Assembly (NCBI GenBank): GCA_023678885.1 | Contig: CM043002.1 | Coordinates: 2,002,022 to 2,066,021 of the forward strand | Length of the DNA: 64,000 nucleotides | Source: Pogostemon cablin | Taxonomy: Eukaryota > Streptophyta > Magnoliopsida > Lamiales > Lamiaceae | Direction: 5' to 3' | Shown here: piece by piece, positions 49,380 to 62,243 of the stretch | How positions within the stretch are numbered: the stretch's first letter is position 1 | Layout of the letters: every line of letters begins with the position of its first letter | Position numbers and translations under genes: made by a program | The notes under the pieces: generated by a model | Databases searched by the model: none | Told to the model about the DNA's origin: nothing | What the model saw: the letters and a program-made list of their open reading frames with translations, nothing else

Positions 49380-52300
49380 TTACTCAATAATCTGTCTTTC
49401 GACTAAAAATGGCTTAAATGTTAGCAAAACACCAACTAACTCAATCACATTCAAGATGAAGAACACCATTAGATCACCTGCATCAAAAGAACCATATAAG
49501 TAAACTTTCTGTAACGACTACGATAAAACGAGACGAGGAAGTGATTCGGTTTAGATGCATTGAAAATAAAATCTGATCTACGCGTATGAATGATCGCAGT
49601 TCTACATGTTGTAAAGCTGTCGAATATGATGTTAGAGAGACGTACCTGGAAGGAAAGCGGCGGTCTGGCGCTTTTCGGCCCAAGAAAATCTGCAGAAATT
49701 AATTCGAAGTCAGTTTCAACTCGCACGCATGCATGTATATATCATGTTCATCTCTATGATCGCCGTTGCCAAATGACCACCTTATCTAAAAGTTTAAGCT
49801 GATAAAAAAAAGTATCATTTAATACTTAATAAGGTCACTCTATCACGCCCTCTCACTTGCAAGCAGATTAATTTGCTTCAAGGCTTGCTCGTGGAACTTT
49901 TTGATAAATGAGTTGCAGCGAGGTTCAAACTCTGGAATTATTATAGGACTTAGCTCTGATACCTCGTTAAATGTCCACCTTGTAAAAAAACTAAAGCTAG
50001 TAGAGAGGAGTATTGTTTAATATTTGATCAGTTCACTCTAACAGTCGTGATAGATATTTGTTGATAAGTTGTTATACTCAGAATGCATGTTTTTATACGA
50101 CCAGCGTGCAGTAATTCATCGAAGAAAACACACACTCACATTATTCCTGCGGCTGCTGGACCAACAGCTTTAGCAAGAGACATCCAGGTCATGGCTATGC
50201 CATTTGCAGCCCCTCTTTGGTCTTGGTCCTGTGATTGATCAGTAGAGGAAGTTATTACGTTGATGCATGGTCATGTAAACAAGAAAACGGGGTAGATTGG
50301 AGACGGAAGAATTACCACTGCTCGATTTTGTAATATGAAAAGCCCCGTTACTATGGAGATCTGATGAAGAAAAACAGATTAATCTATGGTCATTTTTTAT
50401 GTGATGGAGATCATTTAAACGTCATAAAATGGAAAACGAGCTTCCGGGGTGTGGATGGAATCACTTACAGATAGGACATTCTTTATCAGAGATACGCAGT
50501 TTATAGCAACGAACAGCGCAACTCCAGATAGCATTGCTATGAAATGATAACTTGTTAATAGAGGAATTGAAATGATCTGCATCCAGAAAGAAAGTTTTGG
50601 TAAATAGATCATCATTGTCTAGAACATAACCACACATATCTCGAGTTTCAAGATCGTACTCCCAAGATTCGAGAAAGTAAGATTGGTCCGATGATTCTCT
50701 CCACAGCTGGGTAGAGCAAAGATTGGAAGATCAAAAGACCCAAACCTGCAGATGTATATTACTAGTAAACAATGTTTGCTAGTAGCTTACAAAGAAACAT
50801 AAACATAGATAGTTTTGGTCTAGTTTAGATTCACTAAGAGTGAAAGAGTATAGTAGAAATGTCATAAATTTATATTGGGTCGTCTACTTGAAAGATCATG
50901 CATATATTCATCATATGAAACACTCTGGTGTGGCTTACATATAGGCTGAACAAAAAAGTGAGATAGTGAAATATCTATCACGAATCTGTTACTTTATCCA
51001 TCTTTTAGTGTACAGTAGACATAATTTTGGGACTCATTATTTATTTTTATTATACGAGAGGATTTCGTACTAAAAGTGTTCAGACATACCGGAGATTGCA
51101 AGAGTTGTTCCAACATCCTCGGTTGTGTAACTTAAGCCTCCAAGTCTTCTGGGGCTCTCAGCCCATAGTGAGAATATCTGTTGAAGTGAAAGGTTAAGAC
51201 TGTAAGTAAACATGGTCAGATGAGTTTCAACTGAGTTCCTTAGAGCATATGTTTCATGATCTACTGTGCACATTAGAGTATTTGGTGCTTGAAGATGCTT
51301 GAAAAGTAAGCAATGGAGGATACAAATATGAAAACTACTCGGACTTCATTAACATTAAAAAGGACTGCTGCTTAATCACGCAGGAAAAACGGGTATATGT
51401 CACTGTGGTTATGCAACATAAGCCTCAATCGAAGGGATCTTTGATGTGAAATTGTCTGGAGAAACATTTCACGGCTTAGGATCAGATTTTACGGCCATAC
51501 ATCAGAGAATTGATGCCTTGGGTCGTGATTTGGATTCGGATAAATTAACGAAACAGTACCTGTTTCTAAATGGAAATCATATAGAAATCAACATTTGATT
51601 ACCTCTGAGTAAGCCATATCATGAAGGGAGAAAATGCAGTATACAATTATGGATGACATGAGGGGCCAGTTCTTGACAAGGCTCTTTTTGGACTTCTCGT
51701 TCGTCACTTGTCCATCAGTCCATTGTGTAGCTGCCTCCAAAGCTTCATAAGAACCTTGAGAAGGTATCCTCTCAGTTTTGTGCGTGTGCAACGTTTCCTG
51801 CATATCTCGATTCTTATAGCAGATCAACGTTGAAAAATCATGACAGTATTGTGTGTGTGTTCAATTATTATCGACAGATAATCTTGTCTGGCAGTCACAT
51901 CAAAGAACTGATATAGAGAACGGATAATGTTCATCGGTGCACAAACTTTGACGTCATCAACTTAATCTTGACACTCTAAACATTACAAAATGAGAAGGAA
52001 GATTTCCATGATTCTTCTCCAAATTAATCAAGAAAACTCAATCTAAATTTCAAATAATGAAGTTGAGAAGTGAATTACAAAGGACACTGTATAGAGATAA
52101 CGTACCGGGATCCAGAAACAATATACAGTTACAATGGCTGAAAATGCTGAGGTCATCAGACAGGGCAGGAAGTATGGGAATCTACAAAGATGCTTTATTG
52201 TTAGAGATTATATTGATACGAACCCGAATATAGTTACGACACGATAAAGGTAGCAGTAGGAAGTACCTTGCAAAAAAAGAATCTGATGCGAATATCCCTG

Positions 52301-54294
52301 GAAATTTCTCTGCAGGCTTAGTCCAATCATTTTACAGTGAAAAATTAGAAAAAATAAATTGAATGACGGAAATTCATGTACTTGAATAAGCACACCAAAC
52401 TAGATACCAAAACGAACTCATGCATGAAACTAAAGGAAACTGTAGTCATAGGTTTATAGTGATGGAGTGATTCTCGTCTGATTGCTTAGAAACTAGTAAA
52501 CATTTCTGCATTGATTTTATGAATCCACATCCACAGAAATTTCAGTTGCTCATTGCTGATTATTTATTCAAGAGAAATACAACAAATTCTTGTAAGCAAA
52601 TATAGTTTAAAAAAGAGGCATGACTAAGGGTGCAATATCATTTGAATCTTCCTCCTCCTCGTCATATTCGTTCCACAAAACCAAAATGGTATAGAGCAAA
52701 CACTATAAACATCATCCCACATTCTCGGCTATTTTACTAAGAGAAATGAAACATCATATGAAGCAAATACATATACAAATATTATTTAAGTACCTGAGCA
52801 AGATAGCCTCCCAAAGCTGGTCCAATGATTAATCCTGTACCCCATGCTGTGCTAACCTATGAAAAAGTCAAAGTTGAATTCTCATAAATTATTGTATGCA
52901 GGCGGTCCGAGAAAGAAGGGGGGGGGGGGGGGGGAGAGAGAGAGAGAGAGAGAGAGAGAGGAATCTGAAATATCACAATAATTGATTGTTGCTACATATT
53001 GTCCCACCAGATGGAACATGTCTTTCCATTGTGATTGTAACCTTTTGTTAGCGATCACATGGTATATACAAACTAAAGTAGTAAAAAATGATAATCAGTT
53101 GCTTACTGCAGACAATCCCAAAGACTGGTACTCCTCACGAACTGTTTCACATGCATATGCCTGATCACACAGCAAAAGCCAAACCAAAGAGAATGAGGTA
53201 TTTGGAAGTGTGGGAGTTTGGGTGGTGGGATGGTAAAAATAAAGTAGAAGGTAAAGAATTCGTAAATACAACACTAGATCATTCATTTAACATAGCCTCA
53301 TAGTGGTTACATAAGAAAAGAAGTACCTTTATAGGCCCAAGTACACCATTCAAACTTCCAAGAAGAAATCTCATTGAGATGGCCATCCAAAAGTTTACAC
53401 TAACGCCAAATAAAGTGTTGAATACAACACTGCAAATGAATAAACGTGCAATAATCTTAGTGCACAAATGAAGTACATATATATAATCCAAGTCCTAGGA
53501 CAAAAGGTGTGATCACTTACATTGTGGCAGAGCCTATAATTATTACAGGTTTTCGACCATATCTATCTGCGAAGGCTCCCCATAAGGTAGATGTCAAAGC
53601 TCTTCCGAGCATATAAGATGACCCTTCATGAGTTGAAGTTCATCAAGATTATGATAGTGTGAAGAGATGAATTAGTCATGGAAAAAAAAATCAGAATACT
53701 ATTAAGAGGTTGATTTACCTACAAAACCAGCATAATAACCAATATCTTCTTCCCTTTCTGCAATGTGAAAATCGCGTATCTGTGATGAAAGACCCACGTA
53801 ATGATTCAGAGAAAGGGAACAACTTAATATTAAGCATTAAAATAAGAACTCAATGGAGTAAACTAAGAGCAATCAAACTGCAACTTTATGTATGATCATG
53901 AATCTAAGGAACAGTTTTGACATGTCAAAAATTGATATTGGATCGAGTTGGGCAGAAAGATTGATGTAATAAACACATAAGAAAAGATTTCAAATACTTA
54001 CCATGAAATAAAGGAATGGGAAGAGAGATGATATTGTGAGAGCTGTAGAGATCGAGAGAGAGAGAGAGAGAGAACAAAGGTTTAAGTACGAATTGACATG
54101 TAGTAAGACTAAAGAACAACTAATCAGATGGCATAGAGGTGAAAAATTGGTCATATAGAAATCCATATTCACTATAGTATGATGCACTCAACAATCACAC
54201 TTAAAATCTTAAACTCTAATTTGGCTGTTGGAAAAGGAAAGTTGATAGAGTCCTGCATCAGATAGTCATTTCATGAAGTTCTTCCTCCTCCTCT

Positions 54295-54357
<63 letters not shown>

Positions 54358-54769
54358 GAGAAGGGCTATAAATTTTTAACAACACATACTGAACAAGTAA
54401 AATCCACACATTCTAACTATCACTTCTTTTACTATGTCCAAGAAAATCCAGCTAAACAGCATGTCAACACAAACAGCATCCATATCATACATAAAGATTT
54501 ACAGAAATTCAAATCCACGAAAACTAGAACAACCAATTCCAATAACCCACAAAAAAACCCAACTAGTATTCCTAGAGGGGGGGTTGAGAGATGAAATGCA
54601 TTCCATTACCTGTGGAGAGCACAACAATCCATATAATGAAAACTTGCTTAATGGGAACCCCTCTTTGCAATTCTTTCTGCAGATCAACCTTGCAACCAGG
54701 GCAACCCTCAAAGTAGCCATCTTTTTGCAGCAAACTCTCTTCATACTCTTCACCCATTCTTTTATCCAT
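49380..54769 (-). CDS. ZIFL1: Zinc-induced-facilitator-like major facilitator transporter, 17 coding exons
   Basis: Exons: 54610-54769, 54002-54042, 53719-53779, 53521-53623, 53327-53429, 53107-53160, 52794-52856, 52267-52316, 52106-52181, 51603-51797, 51090-51177, 50660-50745, 50469-50576, 50316-50360, 50140-50228, 49646-49689, 49380-49477. All introns are GT-AG; 1,464 nt give 487 residues (483 from the second ATG at 54,757), normal for ZIFL proteins. Twelve membrane helices are expected. The ZIFL N-terminal C23-P-G-C26 motif is present. The MFS loop signature is WGAFADRYGRKP at 102-113, after GRALTS. A long cytosolic loop (about 238-280) splits the halves, then NWPLMSSIIVYCIFSLHDMA. Family members are proton-coupled antiporters at tonoplast or plasma membrane acting in Zn/nicotianamine, K and auxin transport. 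The exact paralog (ZIF1, ZIFL1 or ZIFL2) is not resolved, so the symbol is tentative. Confidence 0.94.
52919..52961. repeat. Poly-G plus (GA)n tract in ZIFL intron 6
   Basis: About 16 G followed by about 13 GA units; on the transcribed strand this is (TC)n then poly-C. Confidence 0.95.
54053..54073. repeat. (GA)n microsatellite in ZIFL intron 1
   Basis: About ten GA units only some 15 bp from the exon 2 acceptor, so on the transcript it is a CU-rich tract next to the splice site. Confidence 0.92.
54298..54354. repeat. Long (CT)n microsatellite in ZIFL intron 1
   Basis: About 27 CT units; GA-rich on the transcribed strand. Confidence 0.95.
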
Positions 54770-55170
54770 TTCTACTGCAATCAGTCACAGAGAGAGAGAG
54801 AGAGAGAGGAGAGAGAGACTTATACACACACAAACAGGCACATTTCTTACGTTCCAACTGGTTGATTTAAAGCAAATGCATGAAAGAAAAAGACAAAAGA
54901 AGTCTGTTTTTTCCTTGTTGACGGATGGCGATACTATATCGAATTCAACAGCAAATTGCTAATTAATTTCTTCTTTAATTGAATCAAACCTGCGAATATT
55001 AGTAATTAATTATTAGAAAGATAAATTAGCAGATTAAACGTGAGTATTTAAGTAGCTGGCGTGTGTTAGTTAGGGATGAATGGAGAAGAATTGATGCAAG
55101 AGAGGGAGAATCGCAATTTGATTTCCGATTACGTACGTGTATACATCTTTTTCTTTGGATAGTACTATAA
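54770..55170 (-). promoter_or_regulatory. Probable 5' UTR with an intron, and promoter of ZIFL
   Basis: On the minus strand CGCAG followed by GTTTGATTC (54,990/54,989) looks like a donor and TGATTGCAG before TAGAAATGG (54,775) like an acceptor, giving a 215-bp 5' UTR intron that contains a (GA)n tract (54,789-54,814). No TATA box is convincing. Confidence 0.5.
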
Positions 55171-55930
55171 TATTAAATACATTTAATATTTGTCGACATT
55201 TATACTGTCTTTCTTAGACCAATATTTATATAATATTATGTAGGATTTTTTATTTTTTTATCATAATCATAATCATCATAATATATAAAAAAATGATTTA
55301 GTAGATGTTAACATTTTTTCCCATTTTATCCCCACTTATATTTCTTTACTATATTTTTACCTTCTATTTATTATATTAAAATTCATAATATATTAAATGT
55401 GACATTATTAATTATAAAATATAAATGTTATGTCTTTTCATTTTTCATATCCTTTATTTCAATAATTAATCTTCATAAAACCATAATTTTTTTTAATCTT
55501 ATTAATTATATTAATAAGTTTATCATAATCATTATATATATATATATATAATATAACTAATCATATCATATCATAATTATAATCATAATATCATAAAAGT
55601 GGCTAGAGTTTTGTTAATCATTCAAATAATAATATCCCTCCTTTATTTTAATAATTATTCTTTTACCCAAATCAATTATAATAATATATTATTAATTCAA
55701 TTTTTGTTAATCATTCAAAATTCTCTTAATTATTCATTCAACTCTTGAATTTGTAACTTGGTCTAATTAATCTAGAATTTAATATTTATATATACTCATC
55801 ACCTACTTAATGCAACTAATCTTAAATTTAATGTCAACTCTTAAATAACTAACTTCATGTGCCTCTTGAATTTCTATTTACTTATATATAACTAAGAAAT
55901 TTCTATGAGCAAAACAATTCGATCACTCAC
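55171..55930. other. AT-rich intergenic DNA
   Basis: No gene. Repeated ATCATAATCATAATC words occur near 55,260 and 55,560-55,590. Confidence 0.35.
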
Positions 55931-55932
55931 AC

Positions 55933-56865
55933 GGTACCTTCTTCAATTGTCCCTTTGCAATCAAAGCACCAATGTGGAATGGTGCATGTAAATGTCTATA
56001 AACGTACCTTCTTTTCTAATTCCATTGTAATCATGTTTGTATTATAAATTATGTAAACTTATATAATGAATTATATAGATTAAATACGGGTGTGTGTTGA
56101 GCACGAGGAATTTGATACTTCTAATCTTTATACAAATTTTATATTAGAAAATTAGTGTAATAGTGTCATTTTATTTTTCTTGTCTTTCAATTCAGTAGAA
56201 ATTAGTCATATTTGTCGTTGAACATGACATCAAAACTTACCACTTGATTCTGTAAAATTACGCTTTCAATTTGGGATGTATATTAATATTATATTATATA
56301 TTGGTTGATTACCACTTGATTCTGTAAAATTATGCTTTCAATTTGGGATGTATATTAATATTATATATAAAGTATATATTGGTTGATTAAAGAAATTTTT
56401 TATTGTACAAGTTTTGTATCGTATTTTCCTATGTAGTTTGAATACTATATGGATAATGTATGCATGTAACTTTTATTTTCATCCTCTTATAACATCATAT
56501 CACATTCAATTCTTTAATTTTATCTTTCCACTATTTTTTCTCTTATTTAGTTTCGTTTTAATTGTTCTCTATTTTAGTTATATGAAGAACCTGATTGGAG
56601 AGGTTTCTTGCCGGATTTGCAAAGAGAGCTTTCGTACCTCTATAACTGGTGTGCAATTGATTTCTCTATCTATGAAATTTAATTGATAAACTACAAATAA
56701 GTATGTTGTTAACCTTCAAGACTTATTTGTTTGCAACTTTGACTGAGCTTATAAACAATATGCAAATCCTTAAGGGACTTTTTGCAGTTTTCCTCCCACA
56801 TCGAGTTGTTATATGTACACAGATACAACGAATGGATTGATAAATATAAAATGTCAACTTCCCGA
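55933..56865 (+). pseudogene. ELOF1 (transcription elongation factor 1-like) pseudogene
   Basis: Three separated pieces follow ELOF1 order. 56,582-56,650 encodes MKNLIGEVSCRICKESFRTS plus ITG, very like the second half of the ELOF1 zinc ribbon, followed by GTGTGCAATT like a splice donor. About 56,818-56,858 encodes RYNEWIDKYKMST, like the YSEWIDECERVNT region. 55,955-55,985 matches the first zinc-ribbon knuckle (TFFNCPF, then CNQSTNVEWC), but only after a one-base deletion inside the first CxxC, which breaks the frame. Intron positions are kept, so it came from a DNA copy rather than a processed transcript. ELOF1 is a small zinc protein that travels with RNA polymerase II. Confidence 0.65.
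56238..56388. repeat. Tandem duplication, unit about 72-78 bp
   Basis: Two copies of CCACTTGATTCTGTAAAATT through CTTTCAATTTGGGATGTATA to TATATTGGTTGATTA lie head to tail inside the first intron of the ELOF1-like pseudogene. Confidence 0.9.
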
Positions 56866-56869
56866 AAGA

Positions 56870-58289
56870 CATCGATGAAGCTGGTTCTTGGATTGGAAAA
56901 ATTAGGAAGAATAATTGAAGATGAAGAAAAAGAAAAGGATGGGATGATGATGTCGGTCCCCGTCTTCGATCTTAAGTGTTTTGATGATGTTTATATTATT
57001 GTTTTCTATTATTATTATGACTAATAAGTATATGAAATAATTTAATTGGGTTTTTTGACATGTATGTTTATCTTTTATAATGACGAAAGATCATCTTTAT
57101 TTCTGTAAATTTTTTTGCTTTTCCCTTTATTTTTTCGTAGATTTTAAGAAACAAGAGCAAGATGACATGATTATTGGCTTGCTATTTGATTCCAAAGAGT
57201 CATTGTGATAGAAGAGAATCACAAATATCATACAACAATTATATTCAAAATGATGATTAAACTCCTTTGTTATAAGAGCTTTATAACATACCACGACTCT
57301 TAGAATCCTGTAACAGTAGCATATATAAAGATAATTTAAGTAACCTTAATTAGATATTCATAACCCCAAATTCTACTGCAACATATAATCATACGAGTTA
57401 GTATTTTGTGAACATAGTTTATGGTGTAAACTATATTTTTCCTTTTAATTTAAACTCTTAGCAATACATAAGGTATAATTATAGGAATAGAAGGGGAGGA
57501 GTGAGAAAAAATTAGGGTTCACATAACAAATTATGTAAACTGAGTTTATAAAAGTGTTTATGTAATCATAAAAAAAAATATGCATAACATAGATACATTC
57601 TTTCAAAATAAAAATATATACTCCATAAAACATAATTAAAAGAAAATAGATCACATTATAGAATAATACATACATGTGACATGCAATGCACGTCTCAAAA
57701 ACTAGTTTTTGATAAAGATAAGCAATTATAATTCAAGAGTCGCATATTTCGGAACTCGAAAAAATTATGGAAGTATCAATTTAAAATTATTAAATCTTAT
57801 TTAACGACAACTTTAATAAATGAGAGTATTACTACTAGATACACTAAAAAATCCTTAATTACTATGAAATACAAACATAGAAAAATATTACTACTAACTA
57901 CAAAAATATATAGTGATATTCCAATATTACCCTTACAATGTGTTGCACATAAATATTTATATACAGTAAAAGTGTGTGCAATAAAAAAAAAGGTGTGTGC
58001 AGCAAAAAAGTGTGGTGGTTCGGCAGAGTAGCGGCAGTGGTTCGACAGTTTTCCAGAGGCCGCCCGGTGGTCCAGCGGTGTTCAGGCGACCGGCCGCCGG
58101 TGGTGGGTGAGGGTTTAGGGTTTGTGGTTTAAAAGTATATGAGTTTAGGGTTATATTTGACATTTTACTTTAATATTTTATATGAGAGAGTAATTTTTTT
58201 AAATCAATGTATTTCACAGTAATTATGGGTACAAAGTGTGTACCTACAAGTAATTTTTCCTTATTTATTAAATTTTTTAAAATAATAAT
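56870..58289. other. Intergenic DNA, with a GC-richer island
   Basis: Mostly AT-rich. A GC-rich patch at about 58,010-58,110 (GGCGACCGGCCGCCGG) stands out but has no coding or repeat ends that I can identify. Confidence 0.4.
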
Positions 58290-59360
58290 CATATAAGCAC
58301 TAAGATAAAGTATCTTGCAAATTTATATGATATACAATAGTATGTTTAATGATAATTAAAGTATATTTTATAAAAGATAATATGTTTAATGATTATTAAA
58401 GTATATTTTATAAAATATATGATAAATGCTATATTAAAGTATGTTTTTAGAATATTATAATATAGTTTATTACATATACTCCATTTTAATTACTATTAAG
58501 CATATGTTATGGGTGTTATTACACCTTATGAGGCGTGACACTACGCGCTAGAAAGAGGAATTATATATGCAAAATATACCCAAAAGTCGTGGGGATAAAG
58601 TCTGAAGAAACAACAAAGGATAAACCCTTCCAACATCTCCAAAAGAATTAAGTTAACCCCTTCCAATTATCCCCAATCCGTCGGGGGATAAGCCCATCCA
58701 TCTATCTGCATTCTTAGTTGGTTAATATCATGCACAACCCCACAATATGTCATATCAGATGGCCAAAGTAACATGGAGAGGAATAATATGTTTGCACCTC
58801 CAAACACATCAAGATGCTTTATCAACCAATAGAAAAAGGTTGTAACCATTCCATAACCAATTTGATTCCATCTTCTACACATGACAACACATAATTGGGC
58901 TACACAAGAGGCCAAGGATCAAGACCTTGGACCACCATGCAACAAACGTAAAGAGCTACATCTATAAAGGAAGGAATTCAATACTTGGGGAGGGACTTTT
59001 GACACTCTTGCTCACTTCATCATCTCCAACACACATACCTTCAACACCAACCAAGAATTATCTCTCTATAGTTCTACATATCTTCAACATTATAAATGGG
59101 TTCTTTGTAACCTTCATCAATAAGAATACTCTTTCGACTCTCATGGATGTAGATTCTATTGAACCGAACCATGTTAATTCTCTTTGCATTTTGATTTACT
59201 TTTCTTCAAGTTTTAAGCTCATTATTGGCGACGGAGGAGATCACTTATATTTGTTCTTGTTTAAGTTCTCATGACGAAAACGAGCAATAATGACATATTT
59301 TAGTAAGTATATATTTTAATGATGGATTGACATATCTTATAAATATCCGTCTCACGAAAA
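58290..59360. mobile_element. GTGAGAC-family MITE copy 4, split by a 0.8-kb insertion
   Basis: The left part (58,290-58,504) has the facing AGTATGTTT / AATATACTTTAA words and CTATTAAGCATAT. The right part (59,296-59,360) resumes with TTTTAGTAAGTATATATTTT and ends ATATCCGTCTCACGA. The missing middle is displaced by the insertion. Confidence 0.6.
58501..59297 (+). mobile_element. LTR-like insertion (possible solo LTR)
   Basis: CATAT occurs at both junctions (58,501-58,505 and 59,293-59,297), fitting a 5-bp target duplication around an insert of about 790 bp. The insert is much less AT-rich than its surroundings. It has a TATA-like CATCTATAAAGG at about 58,958 and polyadenylation-like AATAAG downstream, as LTRs do. 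With this duplication the ends are not exactly TG...CA, so the boundaries may be off by a few bases. Confidence 0.5.
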
Positions 59361-60002
59361 AGGGTTGCTTGATTTTTATTTATTTTATAGTGATTGATGA
59401 ATATATATCTTAACTTTTTATTTAAAAAATAGCAACGTAGTGTATTATAAACCCCACCACCTGGTTTGCAAATAGTATTATGTGAGATTATTTTTATATT
59501 TTTATTTATAAATTATATAAATGAAATAATTAATTGTGGCACTACTTTGACTGACATGCATAGCTAATAATTGTCGGCTAAATGATCGATGAATTTGTAA
59601 CTTTACTTTTGATTTTATTTATTTAATCACGTTCTTTAATCAAACTTTGCAACTGCTGTCAAGTCAAACACGATTCTACCCCCAAAACTTCTCGCATGAG
59701 TACTTATTGCTAGCATCAGTACTAGATTATGTTCCAAAATTATAAATATTGAGTCCCTCTATAGACTATACTCTATCCTCTTCAAATTATTCTTTTTTAA
59801 AGTTTTATTGTGCAGTGAATGGGTGTATTAATGTTATGTGTGAATTTTATGTAAGATAATTAATTATTTTATTTTTAATCGTTTTGTTTGAGTATCATTT
59901 ATTAGAAAAAAGTAAATTTTAATTTTAAACATAGTAAAATAAAAAATGTAAATTTTAATGGACGAGGAAATGAGTATTTGGTTTGGGGCATGATAAGTTA
60001 TG
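59361..60002. other. AT-rich intergenic DNA
   Basis: No gene or repeat recognised. Confidence 0.35.
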
Positions 60003-60231
60003 TACTCACTACATCCGTTCCAAAAAGTCTCATTTTTCTATTTTGGACGTTCGCCCTTAAGGGTCTCATTTTCTTCTTTACACACATGAAACCTACATAC
60101 ATCCATTATTATAATCAAAATATGAGACTCACATCTCCACTAATACAACTATACACTACATATTAAATAATAATATTCATTAATCCCACATACAAAAAAA
60201 ATGGAACCCGTTGTGGCGGACGGAGGGAATA
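60003..60231. mobile_element. Stowaway-like MITE
   Basis: The element is 60,005-60,229, from CTCACTACATCCGTTCC to GGCGGACGGAGGGAA, with TA on both sides (60,003-60,004 and 60,230-60,231). Non-coding. Confidence 0.82.
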
Positions 60232-62243
60232 CTATTCTACTGTTCCATGGTGATGTTTTCCAGTTCGATTCTTCTATTATATTTTGGTGTTACATCTCCT
60301 ATTATGTACGGTTGGATAAATGACACGTATGATATAATAAAACATACTGCATATCCTAAAAGAAAAGTTCAAACCTAGGTAGTGGTTGTGATTTTCTTCC
60401 CTATACATGTGTCACTCATCTAACGCATATAACAAGTGACGTAACACACTAGAACATCCAAGATCGATGTTTCCGGCTCCGGTTAGTAATTTTAATATTC
60501 TGTGTGTTTTTTTATTTTCAATTAATTAATGACAACTATATATTTATAAAATTAATATTAAATTTTAAAGATAAATTATAAAGTTTTGGTGTAAAATAGG
60601 ATATGATTATTAGACTAAAATACACTATAAACCACATGAATAAAAGAAATTACAAACAATTAAGGTGAAATTATAATTATACCATAACAATTAATTAAAA
60701 ATAAATAAACTTAATTTAGGACTAAAACCGGACATGCAAGGTGAAATACATCATAAACGAAATGGTGAATTTACAATTATATTTTTTGAGTTAATTAAAA
60801 ATAAACATAAATACTGGGGTATAATAGGTGATTTTCATTTTTCTGATTGAACCATTGATCCGATCACGAATTGTTGGAACCACCAATTAGTTCGAGCTCC
60901 GATCCGCTTATAAAAATATTTGACTTTTACGAGTTGATTAAGAGATTTGTTATTTAATATATAATTAGTAAGTTTTGATTTTTTTTTTATCTTTGTATGA
61001 AATATTCCAATTAATTGTCAAATTATATAATATTGTAAAATTTTTGAATACTTAATTAATTTGTATATTAACTTAATAATATTTAATGAGTCTTGAAAAA
61101 TTACTATAAATGATAGATTTCACACTACTTATATCTATGTGGAGTTATTTATCTTTTAAACCAGTTAGAATTAATGCAACGTATGAAAAAATGTTACAAT
61201 ATCCCAAAATTAATAATAATTAAAAGAATTTTAATAAACACGTCTTGTTAATTACGATTACAAACTTTATTATATATATACCCACATACCCATGCTTACG
61301 TGAAACTGCATTAAAACGAATATTGTCAAAAAATACTACAACATTAGCATCCTAACATAACTAAAATAAATAGTATCTACTATATACTATACACACTTGA
61401 CTATAATAGGAAGTCAATTATTTTATAAGTATATCACTTTATTATTATTATTTTTTTTCACGTTATTTATAACGTTTTTTTTAAGGTGATTACAAAAATG
61501 TAAAGCTTATCTCTAATGAAATAAATTTTATTTAAGCTTATCTCTAAAGAAATAAAATTTATTTACATTCTCATCAATTAAATAAGTTGAAAAGTCAATT
61601 GTATTATGAACTATAATAATGCTAAAATATTGCGTCAATATAATTTACAATTGTACATTCTTTCCGTTCTACAAATATTTTTATTATTTTCTTTTTTTTC
61701 CACAAAAGTTTTTACTTTCTTAAAAATAATAAATAAAATCATAACAACAATCATGTACTATTTATTTTTAAAAAAATTACTTATACCCAACTTATTTAAT
61801 ATACTTTATGAGTATTTATTATCCTAAAATACTATAACACTAAAAAAGTTAGTTTTTTTTTTTAATTTCAGCGTGCTGTCAAAAGTGAAAATTTTTGTAA
61901 GACAAAAGGTAATATATCTTAAGAATTAATATTAAATTCTAAAAATAAGCATTAACGTCTCTAAATGGTGAATGCTTTGTAAAAAATATATAATATGTTA
62001 TATGATTTGGACATGAATAATATATTTTTTTTAAAAAAATAATATGTATTGAAGGATTATTTATTTGAATTTTTTTTTGGGCGTGAACCTCTTTTTTTTT
62101 TTTAATAGAATAACAAATATAAAAATAAACTTTCTCATTGTATTATTATAAATATATCAAAATTTCAAAAAATATTACTGATTTAAAAATATTTTTTTAA
62201 GGCAAATATTTATATAAAATCAAATTCACACCACCACTAGGCA
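60232..62243. other. AT-rich intergenic DNA
   Basis: No coding-like frame or clear element. A short direct repeat of AAGCTTATCTCTAA lies at 61,503-61,516 and 61,534-61,547. Confidence 0.4.

Noticed and set aside
54434..54865. A 143-codon plus-strand frame opposite ZIFL exon 1
   Set aside because: It overlaps ZIFL exon 1 on the other strand and ends in a GA microsatellite; an antisense shadow.
57445..57675. A 76-codon hydrophobic frame
   Set aside because: Low-complexity Ile/Tyr/Phe codons expected from AT-rich DNA; no start context or homology.
58010..58110. GC-rich island as a possible gene end
   Set aside because: Frames are short, Pro/Gly-rich and unlike any family; no splice-linked neighbours.
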